This document shows positions 34,771 through 46,559 of a DNA stretch of 64,000 nt, in pieces. The notes under the pieces are model-generated. The model was given only the letters and a program-made list of their open reading frames with translations. It was not told the DNA's origin and did no database searches. Positions within the stretch are counted from its first letter, which is position 1. Every line of letters starts with the position of its first letter. A program made the position numbers and the translations under genes. The stretch comes from Nageia nagi (lineage: Eukaryota > Pinophyta): the NCBI GenBank assembly GCA_050084985.1, contig JBITNC010000002.1:31682001-31746000 (forward strand), read 5' to 3'.

Positions 34771-35029
34771 TAGAGTTAAAGTTTTGTGTAGGAAATTTGT
34801 ACCTAACACTACAAATTTTTGGTAGGTATTTGAATCTAATGATCATATTATAAATTTTTTGATAGATGAAGCAATAATTCACACCTTTAGTATTATAGAA
34901 CTCCCTGATTATTTTTAACAATTAGATGTTATTCAACTAAAAAATAATGTTATACCCAAAGGTTTTCTTTCCTTTGAATGGTTATTTGATTCTAGAGATG
35001 TCCAAATAGATTAAATGTTGGCTATTCAA

Positions 35030-35990
35030 AAAGAAATTCACATTTAGCTAGAAGTTGAACCCATAAAAAACATAAAGGTTGGATCAAAATGTACTAAGGA
35101 AGAAAAAGAAATTCTACTTTAAATCTATGATGAATTTTCCAAAGTAATTGCATAGACTTATGATGAATCAAGACTTATAATAAGAATGTGATCCAACATA
35201 CCATTGAACTTAAGCTATATACAAAACCATATAGGCAAAAGTAGAGGCTAGTTAACCCAAGGATACAAGAGGCTATGAAATATGAGTTGCTTAAGCTCCT
35301 AGATGCTAAAATAATTTATCATATCAAGCACTCTACTTGGGTAGCTAATTTAGTCCTAGTAAGGAAGAAGAATGGAGAAATCATACTATGTGTGGATTTT
35401 AGGAATCTAAATTAAGTATCCATAAAACAAAACTATCCTCTCCCTCCTTTGGAACAAATCCTACAAACAACTGTTGGTGCATGTTGCTTGTATATGATTG
35501 ATGGCTTTTCAAGATTTAATTAAATCTAGGTTAAAGATGAGGATCAATATAGAATTGCATTTATAGCCAAGTGGGGAACATTTTCATTTCAAAGAATGCC
35601 TTTTGGTCTCTCCAATGCTAGGGCTACATTTTAAAGAGTTATGGACCATGCCTTTGATGAGTTGATTAACAAGATTATCCTAGTCTATTTGGATAATATT
35701 ATTGTATTTTCTAAAAGTAGAAAAGATCATTTAAACCACCTTAGAAAAGTTTTTGAGAAATGCATGCAATTCATGATTTCAATAATTATAAATAAACTAT
35801 TTTTATGGTAAACTAAGGAAAAGTGCTTGGTCACATTATTTCTGGAGAAGGGTTGGCAATTGATCCAAAAATAGTAAAAGCTATTGAAGCATTACTTTCG
35901 CTCTCAAATAAGAAGGCCCTGTAGTCATTTCTTGGTCAAATCAATTTTGTTAGAAAATTTATTACTGATTTTTTTTGAAATTTTTTCTCT
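35030..35990 (+). pseudogene. L2 reverse transcriptase remnant
   Basis: Pieces in three frames read in order: VRKKNGEI, LCVDFRNLN, LDGFSRFN-like, FAYQRMPFGLSNA-like, then ILVYLDNIIVFSK and LRKVFEKCMQF, and finally LLGHIISGEG-like. The catalytic motif is YLDN (35,684-35,695) instead of YLDD, a single G-to-A change. The overall match is to Tat-lineage RT. Confidence 0.85.
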
Positions 35991-36640
35991 AATTAGAGAA
36001 TGCTAAAGAAAGATGTTCAGTTTTCTTGGTCATATGAGGTAAAGCAAGCTTTTCATAACATCAAGATAACTATAATAGAAGCTCTAGTTATGAAAAATTC
36101 ATACTTCTCAAAAGATTTTATTATGTATGCTTATGGAGCTGAGAAAAGCATTGCAGCCATATTAGTAAATAAGGATGACTAAAAAGAAGAACATCCTATA
36201 TCCTTTCATAGTCAAACACTATATCAACATGAAAAAAAGGTACTAATTCATTGAAAAGCAAGTGTTTTCTATTTTGAGGGGTTCGAAAAAATTCAAGCAT
36301 TATGTCTTAAAATAAAATCCTTGTATATACCATTCAGCCTGATATAAGAAACTATGTTATCCAAGGAGAATTAGGTGAAGAAAAAGTTGGTTGGATTACA
36401 AGGATAATGGAATATGATGTTGAAATAAAATTGACCAAGCTTTTCAAAGGAAGAGCTCTTTGTGAAAACATAGCAAAGGTAGCACACATGATTGCTTTTA
36501 TTAAGGATGAAGAGCATGTTAATGAAGAAAGTGATTGGATAAAATATTACCTTATTTATTTCAAAAGTGGATGATGCCATGAATCTTTTGATAGGTTTTA
36601 GAGAAGAAGATTTAGATTGTAGGCATTGAAATTCACAATG
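35940..36640 (+). pseudogene. L2 RNase H remnant
   Basis: Starts with FLGQINFVRKFI, then an open stretch at 36,000-36,182 (KDVQFSWSYEVKQAF and DFIMYAYGAEKSIAAILV). The family has an Asp in the latter block (..YSDAS or similar) that is missing here. Later pieces reach about 36,640. Confidence 0.75.
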
Positions 36641-37780
36641 ATTGATGACCATATCTATAGAAAGTTTTTTAACCAAACCTTATTGAGATGTGTAACTCAA
36701 GATGAAGATCAGAGAATTTTGTATGAGTTTCACTATGGATTCTCTAGAGAACACTATAATGGTATGATTACTATAGCAAAATTATTATAGGTGGGCTATT
36801 ATAGCCTACTATATTTCAAGACTCCTTCAAGATAGCCTAGGAATATGAAAGTATAGACGGTATGTGGGAAAGAGAAGACAAGCTACCATGCCTCTCAAAC
36901 CTATGGTCATTGAAGAATCTTTCCAACAATGGGGTATAGAATTCATTGGTGTAATCAATTCAAACTCTTTAGGAGGTCACAAGTTTATCCTAACTATAAC
37001 AAACTAATTTACAAGATGGTCAGAAGCAATGCCATGTAAAAATATAGATCAGAAGAAGTAATAGAGATGATAAAGAGATTGATCACTCATTTTGATATCC
37101 CATAGACCATTATATTAGATAATGGTTTTGCATTCACCAAGGCTATTTTATCAAAGTTTTTTATTGAGTATGGGATCTATTAGCTATTCTCTTCAAACTA
37201 TTACCTATAAGGGAACAAGTTTGCTGAGTCAATGAACAAATACTTAACCTGAATCATCAAGAGAACTATTGAAGGGATTCCCAAGTAGTGACACACACAA
37301 TTAGACTACGTATTATGGGTTGATAGAATCAGTATCAAATCAACTATCAAAACATCATCCTATGCATTAGTTTATGGTAAGAAACAAAATTTGCCTATTC
37401 ATCTAGAGTTTCCTACACTAAAAATACTACAAGAGTTAGAAGACTATAACTTCAAGTCATTTCTAGATTCAATTAATTGACCAATCTAGAGGAAGATAGA
37501 AAAAAAGCTTATTAGGCCTTCCAACATAGAAAAAGACTGTTAAAAAGTGGTTTGACAAAAATAAGTCTTCCCAAATTAAGTTTGAAGTTGGAGATATAGT
37601 ATTGAAGTGCGAAAAGGAAAGAGAAAAACCCAAGAGGCAACAAAAAATTGATTCCCTATGGAGCAACCCTTATATCATCATTGAGGCCTTATAGAATAAT
37701 GCATTTAGATTAAAGGACATTGCTAGGTATTGAGAGCTTCCTATATCAATGAACAAGATTCACTTCAAATATTACTAGGT
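36640..37780 (+). pseudogene. L2 integrase remnant
   Basis: Blocks in order: QWGIEFIGVIN (first catalytic Asp changed to Glu), GGHKFILTIT, TIILDNGFAFTK (second Asp kept), NKFAESMNKY (Glu kept), then WFDKNKSSQIKFEVGDIVLK and DSLWSNPYIIIEA of the C-terminal domain. It ends near MNKIHFKYY at about 37,775. Several frameshifts. Confidence 0.85.
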
Positions 37781-37958
37781 AATTAGGTGATTTCATAACA
37801 CTCACTAAGCTTGTATAATGTAAATAGCTCCTACTTTTGTTACTTTTAAAAAAAAGGACTCTGGCCTAATGGACAAGGCACCTATGAAAGAAGCCGAAGC
37901 TAAGTTCATTTTTGGAAATTATCAACTTCTAAAACAATCACTGAGGGTTCTTTTCTTT

Positions 37959-37971
37959 AGGAAGATGAAGA
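37959..37971 (+). promoter_or_regulatory. Polypurine tract of L2
   Basis: AGGAAGATGAAGA next to the 3' LTR start. Confidence 0.7.
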
Positions 37972-37972
37972 T

Positions 37973-39867
37973 TGTTATTCATATAGAATTACACTCTAAG
38001 GGGTTCAATCCTAAATGTAAGTTGTATATACCTTATCCTTTTCTCAAGAGTCTTGTGTATATATGCTCTTATAGCTTAGTCTTATTTAAGGTATTTACTA
38101 GGTCTTAATTAGTCATCATTTTGTGATAAGGTAGGTGTTGTTTATACATAGTTGAATGACTCATGTTTGAGAGATGTGTATAAGTCATAGGATGAAGAGT
38201 GTTCATTTTATAAAATTGGCTAAGTCATTTTTGGGATTTATCTAAGTCTAGTTCGAGCTTATCTCTAATCTTATTTTTGGGTATTATTTTATATGTAGTT
38301 TGTTTGTTCATCTAAGTTATGTTTGGGACCTATCTTGAGTTTAGTTATTTAAGTTTCAATCTTGTATATTTTGGGAGTTATTTTTGAGCCCTATTGTATA
38401 TGTTCAGTAGTTTAAGTCAAGTTCGAGCCCTATTTACTTAAGTTTTTGTCTAGCATAGTCTGGGAGTTAATTTTTGGGCCCTTGTATATAAATGATAGTT
38501 TAAGTTAACTCATGTAGCAAGAGTTATCATAGAGCCCATGAAAAATCCAATGGTGACATCATACTTTTTGGTGAAAATTAGTGGGCTTTAGATATCTTAC
38601 TCAGTAGGAGATCCTAACAGTTTTGAGTGATGACATCATATTTTTGAGAAGAAATCAATGGGTGATATTTATAGCTCTATATTCAACAAACCTCATCATT
38701 TTTAAGTGATGACATCATAATTTTAAGGAAAAATTAGCAAGTATTAGATAGGCTTCTTGGTGGTAGATGTTTACAACTCTAAATTCAACAAACCTTACCA
38801 ATTTTTAGTGATGATATTATACTTTTTTGAATAAATTCATGGGTGATAAGTATTTTAGGTTTCAACAATACTTGTCATTGTTTAACAAGTCTTGTTGGTG
38901 ATAAGTAAACACTATAAGAGGAGGTGAACACTCAAAGACACTTAATCAAGGATATATAATGCTTGAGACTCTATACATGTATTGATTGTGACTCATTTCC
39001 ACATGGTACTGTAGTTCAATATCATGTTTGAATGGATAAATCTTCCTTCACCCTATAGTATTCAACACTAGGACTATAGATGGAAACATTTAATGGCTAT
39101 AAGGAGTTAGGTGACCATCGATTGTAAAGATGACTTGATTGTACTAAAAAAAGTGATGGATCATACCTCTTTAATGTAGGAATAGTTCTAGATTCACTAT
39201 GTTTGAGACATAGAGATGGTTGATTATAGCTGGATAAGTATAAGATTGAAGATCTAAAGATTCCAAGAAATAGTGTCGCATCTAAACCATACTTCTTAAT
39301 TAGCTGCAACTGTAAGATCTTATGTAAATACTGTAAATATTTAAGTTTATGTTGAATTTATTAAAATAGGTATTTGTATTCATTAATGATGGATAACCAC
39401 CCATTTTGTAAAGGCAACACTATAAATAGTGGACTCTTTAAAGTCTACAAGGTCAAACATTTTAACAAAGTTGCCCAGTGTAAGAACTATTTTCATATAT
39501 GATAATACAATATTATGGTATTTTTTACTTTGCATTCTATGGCTATTATCTTTTTTATGATTGTTATGTATGAAGCTTTGTTTGAAGTTGTGGCTATGTA
39601 TTACAATTGTGAGACCCTAAGAGTGAGGTAGTCATCTATTCTTAGTCTTGGCTATGGATTATGCCTATTCATTGATGCTCAGGTTGATTATCTTAGTTTG
39701 CTTTTATATCATTTATGTCTTTTTATTACTCTTGACCATTTTAATCTCTTTATTGTTACTCTTGACATTTTTATTTCTTTCCAATTACTTTTGATCTCTT
39801 TCATAGATAGGAACTAGTCTATAACCTAGAGATTAAGTAGAAGAACCCATGAACACACTGTCCCACC
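37973..39867 (+). repeat. 3' LTR of L2, left piece
   Basis: Starts TGTTATTCATATAGAATTAC and follows the 5' LTR (without its TIR element) to TCCCACC, where L3 begins. Confidence 0.92.
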
Positions 39868-40697
39868 TATAGACACCCAAAAATGACCCTTATTTTGATA
39901 AGGAAAAGAATAAAGAAAGATTAAAATAAATTAAAAAGCTTACTATAGTCATCAAAATGTTGGCATCTGAAGTTAGCAAAATAAAAGAAAAAATAGAAAA
40001 AGCTAGGTGCCCAAGGAAATAAACCAACAGATTTTAGATGACTCATCCTTGATCCTACACCCTCCCCATGTAGATAAATCCTATGATAAGGTTTGATGAG
40101 TTTTTAAATCTATTCCTTGCCTCTAAAATGGTAACTTTGGCCACCCCAAAATTCTATTAATTAGACCTTCTCCTAAGGAGAAAGTGATCCAAGTTTAATG
40201 CAAAGATAGATTGCTAGAATACATTCAAACTCATAGTGAGTAATTGCATTATGTTTTCTCCATGCTTTCATGCTTGAATTACATTATATTTTCATGCATG
40301 TTTAATTATTTGAGCAAACACATTTGATATGTTTCTTGTTTATATGTATACAAGATTTGTAGGTGCATGGTAGTTTATTTGAGTAGAAGAAAACCAAAGA
40401 ACTATTGAGTAATCAATGAACATCATCAATATTTTCTTGTAGGTTTTGGAGATACTATTAAAGGACTACAAAACATCAAGAATATCATTTAGAGGAGGCC
40501 TAAGGGAGCCTACATATCCCTTCATTATAATAAAAAAACCCTTACTGTACAAGGCACTATTATACATCACAAATCTACATGAGATATTTTATTGTAAACT
40601 AATTATTAAGGTTTATACCAAAGATCAATAAATAATTTTTTTGGTTGTAACATATCTTGTTTTGCATATTTGTAAGAGTTAATTTTTTAGGTAAACA
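39868..40697 (+). repeat. 5' LTR of L3
   Basis: Starts TATAGACACCCAAAAATGA (TG changed to TA) and ends GTAAACA. An AATAAA at 40,628 in GATCAATAAATAA is conserved in the other LTR and is a likely poly(A) signal. It lacks about 70 bp present in the 3' LTR. Confidence 0.93.
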
Positions 40698-40700
40698 TTT

Positions 40701-40717
40701 TGGTGCTAGAAGGAGAG
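40701..40717 (+). promoter_or_regulatory. Primer binding site candidate of L3
   Basis: TGGTGCTAGAAGGAGAG three bases after the LTR; starts with the required TGG, but I cannot name the tRNA. Confidence 0.5.
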
Positions 40718-41159
40718 CCTTTTGTATGCAAACTACATCAAAAAGGAGGCACAAGGGGTGCTTTCTATGTTTTAGTGTTCATTTTTATATCTTGTGTCTT
40801 ATAGTATTGTTATTGATTTTATGTTATTTTTTGTATTTTTTGTTTATTGCATATGCTGTGTAAATGTAGATGACCTAGAATTGGATGCAAATGACTTATG
40901 TGAAATGTCGATGATTGGAAATTAAAAATGTGAAATGCCAATGATAAGAAAAAGAGGTTATACATTTCAACTTTCATCAATTCTAAAAGCGTAACTTAGG
41001 GACTAAAATAGAAAATAGAAATAGAATCCTTTTTTAGTGCTTAGATCATATATAGGAAGGGTGGATGAATGTTTAGGTAATATGCATTATTTTACTTTAT
41101 TTTTAGTGAATTGCATGACTATCGTTTATCTCTTTTTTGCTTTGAGTAGGAAGCATACT
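40718..41159 (+). other. L3 leader, first part
   Basis: Non-coding. A 68-codon open stretch (40,657-40,863) is hydrophobic and crosses the LTR boundary, so it is not considered a gene. Confidence 0.5.
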
Positions 41160-41830
41160 AACAAACTCACTTAAATTTTCCATTACACCCACTTATGCTC
41201 TCCCTTTGCACTAAAAGGTGATTTTAGGTGATTAGAATTGGTGCAATAGGAAAAGAGTTAATGAAATATTTTTCTTTTCTCACTTTATCTCACTAAGATT
41301 GGTAATGAACTCTCATTTAATTACTTTTGCACTCGAAAGGAGGAATTAAATTTCATTAAGAATAGAATGAATATAAGGTTAAATTATTGGGTTAAGGTAG
41401 ATTAAAACATATTGAATCAGTTAATTAATTGGGTGGGTATTTAATTTCACATTAATACTCTTACTATTTTCCTTACCACTCTAAAAGGAGGTCGAAGGAT
41501 TATGAATCGAAGAGGAGTTAAAGAATCTCATCTAAAGGAAACTTATTTCACATTAATACTTTTCTTATCTACCTTACCACTTTGAAAGGAGGTTGAAAGA
41601 TTGTGACTTGAAGAGAAGTTAAATAATATCATTTAATATAATTTATACTCACTTAATGGCTTCTTACATGCCTCTCTTTACCTCTCCAAAAGGAGGTCAA
41701 AGATAGATGTGACTAGTAAAAAGTGGTAATGAGCTTCACATAAATAATTTTGCACTTATAAGGAGTAAATGAATTTCATAAAGATTTGGTTAAAGAATCA
41801 CACTAAAAGAGTAATGAACCTCATGGGATA
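41160..41830 (+). repeat. Degenerate tandem repeat of about 100 bp in the L3 leader
   Basis: About six divergent units, each with a (T/C)TTACCACT or TTTGCACT word followed by (A)AAAGGAGG and a GAAGAG(G/A)AGTTAA or GAATTTCAT stretch; clear steps are about 101 and 106 bp (41,471, 41,572, 41,677). Confidence 0.7.
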
Positions 41831-42400
41831 GATTAAGACTCATTAATTAAAATACTACTTTCTCCATATTGAATAAAACATAATTAAAGGACATGTAGTC
41901 GGGTTGGGTTGTAGTTATGATGAGTTCTTTTATTTGTTATTTGCATATTCATGAGACCTTCTAAAATAAACATCAATGAGTTAGAGGTGATGACCAACCA
42001 TTGATTCCTATACTTCTTATGTACCCACTGACCACACCATAAGCTGTGGAGGCAAACTTGGAGATGAATATCGGGTTCATAGGATAGAAGTCATCACTTC
42101 CTATTGGGTGACTATAAATAAGAAGACTATGCTTGAATTCCACTATAAAGATAGTCTTCAATGGTATTCTTTGCACCCCATTGCACTAAGGGTACCTCCT
42201 TAAATACCAAGTTGATACTTCACCATAGATTGCCTATAGGATTCCAGCCTACCCTTGTTTAAACATCTGACTAGAAAAATCAATCTAGGAAAATTAACAA
42301 GAATAAAATAAACAATTCACATCGATCATTAAGAAAAATTAATTCAATTTATAAACAAAATTAGATAAGATAATTACACCAAAAAGGTAAATTTATAAAT
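41831..42400 (+). other. L3 leader up to the L4 insertion
   Basis: No gene seen. The minus-strand open stretch at 41,973-42,176 has no motif. Confidence 0.5.
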
Positions 42401-43047
42401 TATCTAAATTGGATCATATCAGGTTATCTTTTCAAGATTAGTACTCAATCCAGAGTTACCTATGCTTGGAGATAGATAGAAGACCAAAATTTGGAGTTGA
42501 TTGATATTCAATTTTAGGCTGCTAGTAGCATGCAAAAATCTAAATCTAGGCCACCATTGGCATATAATTTGATGAGTCAGTAGTGGATTCAAAGGGATGT
42601 TGATATGTTAGGCATAGGAACTATTTCATCTTCCATAACTAATGTCAAGAAGGCATTTTTGAGGCTTATTAAAGAGCATGCCACCCCCTTGTTTCTTCAA
42701 TGGGAGTTTTGAGAGTTTGTAGATTTTGGGATTGTAGGATTTGAAGGAAGTTCAAAATTCATTCAAGAGTTCTGTAGTTTTGATATTGTATTTTTATTCT
42801 TATTGTAGGAGATTAAAATTTTTGTAGGAGATTGTACTGCAATTATGTTTATGGTATTTCTCTATGCATGCAACATTGTAATGTCCATAGATAATGAGAA
42901 GAGAAGCCTCCAATTCCAATCTAGATTAGCCCACATTGGGTGAACCAGGGTAAAATCATTATGTTGATCTTATTATGTGTTTGAGATTGCTAGTTTGTGA
43001 TTCACATTATGCAACTTTTAATTTTATATGTAATTTGTATGATCTCA
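42401..43047 (+). repeat. 5' LTR of L4
   Basis: Starts TATCTAAATTGGATCATATC and ends GATCTCA. It aligns with 45,658-46,314 over its length. Confidence 0.9.
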
Positions 43048-43051
43048 TAAT

Positions 43052-43174
43052 GGTATGGATATCACCAAGTTAGAATCAAGGATAAATGATCTTTTGGATC
43101 AGTTGTAAGGGGAAAGATTCTTCACAAAATTGGACTTGAGGTATGGATAGCACCAAGTTAGAATCAAGGATGAG
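43052..43174 (+). repeat. 89-bp-spaced direct repeat at the L4 deletion junction
   Basis: GGTATGGATATCACCAAG at 43,052 recurs as GGTATGGATAGCACCAAG at 43,141, both followed by TTAGAATCAAGGAT. The second copy is in its proper RT place; the first abuts the LTR. Confidence 0.85.
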
Positions 43175-43560
43175 TACAAATGGAAAACTACCTTCAAGAT
43201 AAGATAAGGCCTATTTGAGTGGCTTATTTGGCCATTTGGTTTATGCAATGCACCAACCATTTTTATGAGGGTAATGAATGATGTGCTTCATCCATTTATT
43301 GATTCTTTTGTTGTTGTGTACTTGGATGATATTCTTGTTTATAGTTATACTTGGGAAGAACATGTTATACATATTAGATAAGTATTTTAAACTTTTCATA
43401 AGGAGAAGTTATTATTGAAACATTCAAAATGTGAGATTGGCAAAGAGTCTTTGGTGTATTTGGGCCATGTTATTGGTCATGGATAACTTAAAATAGATCC
43501 TAGTAAAGTAAGTGCTATAGTAGATTGGCCAAGACCATATAATGTAACTGAAGTAAAAAT
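43075..43560 (+). pseudogene. L4 reverse transcriptase, N-terminally truncated
   Basis: Reads TKLDLRYG*HQVRIKDEYKW, then [37 protein letters not shown] and LVYLGHVIGHG. YLDD at 43,319-43,330 is intact. The blocks are nearly all in one frame, with a few stops; this is the best preserved RT in the nest. The N-terminal RT, protease and gag are missing. Confidence 0.9.
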
Positions 43561-44140
43561 TATTTTAGGTGCTATTAAATATTTGAGAAAGTTTATTGTT
43601 GATTTTTCTCATATTGCTTCACCTTTACATGATGTAACCAGTAAGAGGCAAGTTTTTCAATGGGGGAAACAACAATAAACATCTTTTGACACTTTGAAGT
43701 AAAAGATTATTAGTGCACTTGTGCTAGTACTTCTTGATTTGCAAAAATAATTTGAAATGGAGACTGATGCAAGTGACTATGCCATGGGAGCCATTTTGAT
43801 ACAAGAAGGGAAACCAATTCACTATCATTCTAAAAAGTTTAGTGGGGTTATTTTGAATTATCTTACGTATGATAAGGAAATGTATGCATTGGTTCAAGCT
43901 ATTAAAAAGTGAAAACATTAATGGGAAAAGAAACAATCATGCATACTAATAATCAACCATTAAAGTATTTACAAACTTAATCAACATTGCAACAAACTAG
44001 ACACTATATATGGATGAGTTTTCTACAACAATTTCATATAGTGATCAAGTATAAAAAAGGAACATAGAATAAAGTTGCTAACATGCTTTCTAGATAGCTT
44101 GTAACTATAGATTCCATGCCATTAGCAATGTGTAGTACTG
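43500..44140 (+). pseudogene. L4 RNase H remnant
   Basis: Reads VDWPRPYNVTEVKIILGAIK and FIVDFSHIASPLHDVT of the connection, then FEMETDASDYAMGAILIQEG with the catalytic Asp, and YLTYDKEMYALVQAIK with the catalytic Glu. The later part breaks up, ending near a VANMLSR-like (VADALSR) block at about 44,090. Confidence 0.9.
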
Positions 44141-44299
44141 ATTTTGGGCCATTAATGACATGCAAGCAGGGTCCAACAAGTTCCCTCTCAATGCTAAAAT
44201 TTCTTCCTTTTCTGATTGAGTCATTTTCAGAGGCATATGTGTAGGATCTAGACTTTGGAGAAGTGTATGAGCAGTTTTCTTTATCTAGGTCCAAGTATG

Positions 44300-45340
44300 A
44301 GGGTTTGGATGAATTTTATTTGCAAAATTAACTTCTTTATCATTTTAATGCATTATGTATCCCTATAGGTGAAAGGATGGGACTGATTAGAGAAGCACAT
44401 ACTTCAAAGATTGCAAGATATTTTGAGGCTGGAAAGACATTGTATAATTTGCAAATGTATGTATATTTACCAAAGATGTAAGATCAAGTTGCCAAGTACA
44501 TAAGGGGGTATTCTTTGTGTTGCACTAGCAAGCCAAGTAACAAGAAATTGGATTTTTATTAGCCACGTCTAGTACCTTCACATCCTTGGGAGTGTATCTT
44601 AATAGATTTTGTGGGAAGATTTCCTATTACTAAGAGAGAGCATGATAATTTATTTGTTATTATGGATAGATTTAGCAAGATGTTTATTTTGATTCCATGT
44701 AAAAATACTATAATAGGATAAGATGTTACAAATTTATTCATTTCTCATGTTTGCATTCATTTTGGATTACCTAATTCCATTGTTTCAAATAGATATAGTA
44801 GATCTTTGGACATGTTTATGAGAAAATATGGATACAAGGTTGAAGAGGAGTACTACCTTTCATTGTCAAACAGATGGAAAAATTAAGGTTGTGAATAGGA
44901 TAGTAGTTTAGCTCTTGAGAGGTTATTGTGGCAAACATCCTAAGTCTTGGGATGAACATCTTGAATATATCCAACATGCATACAATAGATAAATTCATTC
45001 CTCCATTAATAAGAGTTTTTTTGGGACTTATTTTGGTTATTTACCACCTATAATTCACTTGAGAAAGAGGAAAATCAAGCTAAAAAATTTGTTGAAAATA
45101 TTAAGCAAATTCATTTGAAAGTCCAAAAGCAACTTGAGACAAGCTAAGCCAAGTATAAGATGAGACATGAAAAACATAAAGTTGACCATAAGTTTCATAT
45201 GAGAGACCATGTTTGGTTGCATCTTAGTAAGGAGAGCTTGCAAGGACCAACCAAGAAGTTGAAACCTATAAGGTATGGACCATTTGAAATTGTGGAGCAA
45301 GTAAGTGAGAATGCTTTTAGATTTAATCTATAGGAATATA
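44300..45340 (+). pseudogene. L4 integrase remnant
   Basis: Blocks: HTSKIARYFEAGKT and CCTSKPSNKK-like zinc-binding region, then WECILIDFVGRFP (Asp kept) and HDNLFVIMDRFSKM. Next is HFGLPNSIVSNRYSRSL, where SDRDSRF would be usual, so the second Asp is Asn. The Glu block is also altered. RHEKHKVDHKFHMRDHVWLH and KLKPIRYGPFEIVEQV are the C-terminal domain. Confidence 0.88.
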
Positions 45341-45640
45341 TGAACATCTATTTAGTTGTGAATGTTGAGTTTTTGAAATTATATGAGCCATCTATGTTTG
45401 CTAAAGATGAGTTAGGTTTAGATAATATTTTCCCATCTATTGATGACTTAGCTCCTATCTCTATGGATGAACTCAAGGAAGACATCATATTGGAAAAGAA
45501 GGTTCATGCTACAAGAAGAGTTGAAATAGAGATGTGGTTGGTTGGGTCAAAAGGATAGAAGCCTAATAAAGCCAAGTGGATGGACAGGTCTAGATTTAGG
45601 GAGTTGTATCCTCATCTATGCATTTGTGGGACCAAATGCT
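45340..45640 (+). pseudogene. Chromodomain-like C-terminus of the L4 integrase
   Basis: The open stretch 45,340-45,558 and its continuation read VEFLKLYEPSM, then PISMDELKEDIILEKKVHAT, MWLVGSKG, KPNKAKWMDRS and LYPHL. This resembles the divergent chromodomain tail of plant chromoviruses (an I...R.......YLV.WKG.....TWE..E...FP pattern), which targets integration to heterochromatin. Confidence 0.65.
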
Positions 45641-45646
45641 TCCCTA

Positions 45647-45657
45647 TTGGGGAGGTA
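45647..45657 (+). promoter_or_regulatory. Polypurine tract of L4
   Basis: TTGGGGAGGTA next to the TG of the 3' LTR. Confidence 0.8.
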
Positions 45658-46314
45658 TGATTGAATTGGATCATGTCAAGTTATCTTTTTAGGAGTAGTA
45701 CTTAGTCTAGAGGTACCTATGCTTGGAGATAGATCAAAGGTTGACATATGGGGTTGATTGGTATTCAATTTTAGGCTACAAATGACATGCAAAAATTTGA
45801 ATCTAGGCTACTATTGGCATATAATTTTATGAGTTATCAATGGGCGTTGAAGGGAAAATTATGTGTTGGGCAGAGGAACTATTTTAGCTTCCATAACTAA
45901 TGTCAAGAAGGTGTTTTTGAGACAATTTGAGGCTTATTAAAGAGCATGCAAAACCTCTTTTTTCTCTAATGGGTTTTTTGAGAGTTTGTAGATTTTGGGA
46001 TTGTAGGATTTGAAGGAAAGCTAAGAGTCATTCAAGAGTTCTATAGTTCTAAGATTGTATTTTTCTTCTTACCATAGGAGATTACAATAATTGTAAGAGA
46101 TTGTACTACCATTATGTTAATGGTAGTTCTCTATGCATGTAATATTGTAATGTTCATAGATAATGAGAAGAGAAGGCTCTAATTCTAGGCTGGATTAGCC
46201 CACATTGGGTGAACCAAGGTAAAATCATTGTGTTAATCTTATTATGTGTTTGAGATTGCTAGTTTGTGATTCACATTGTGCAAATTTTTTTTATATGCAA
46301 TTTGTATGATCTCA
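45658..46314 (+). repeat. 3' LTR of L4
   Basis: Starts TGATTGAATTGGATCATG and ends GATCTCA; partner of 42,401-43,047. Confidence 0.9.
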
Positions 46315-46559
46315 TAATGGTTAACTATTTTTGTTCTAATTTTTAAGTAAGGATTCGAGTATGCTATAAGCATTCAGTGATTATAGATCAATAAATAGGT
46401 TGTTTGTGCATTTACTTTCTTTTGCAATAATATAAATAAAAAATAAAAACATAATTGCCATGAATGATGTGTGTTTTATTCTATTTCTTATTTAGAAAAA
46501 AATAAAAAACAAAATTGAAAAATACAAAGTACCAAAAAATAAAAAAGAATGGTTGACAC
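46315..46559 (+). other. L3 leader resumed after L4
   Basis: A/T-rich non-coding bridge to gag. Confidence 0.5.

Larger units (their letters stand above)
42401..46314 (+). mobile_element. L4: chromovirus-like Ty3/gypsy element, gag and protease deleted
   Basis: LTRs 42,401-43,047 and 45,658-46,314 (about 650 bp) flank only 2.6 kb of internal DNA, which starts in the middle of RT and runs through RNase H, integrase and a chromodomain-like tail. The flanking bases (TAAAT and TAATG) are not a convincing target duplication. It lies in the leader of L3. Confidence 0.9.

Noticed and set aside
40657-40863. 68-codon ORF at the L3 LTR-leader boundary
   Set aside because: Crosses LTR end and primer site; no known protein feature.
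43050-43061. TGGTATGGATA after the L4 5' LTR as a tRNA-Met primer site
   Set aside because: The same word occurs 89 bp later as part of RT coding sequence, so the match is probably from the duplicated RT piece; only TGGTAT fits.
42396-46319. TAAAT/TAATG as the target duplication of L4
   Set aside because: Only three of five bases agree and the exact LTR end is uncertain by a few bases.
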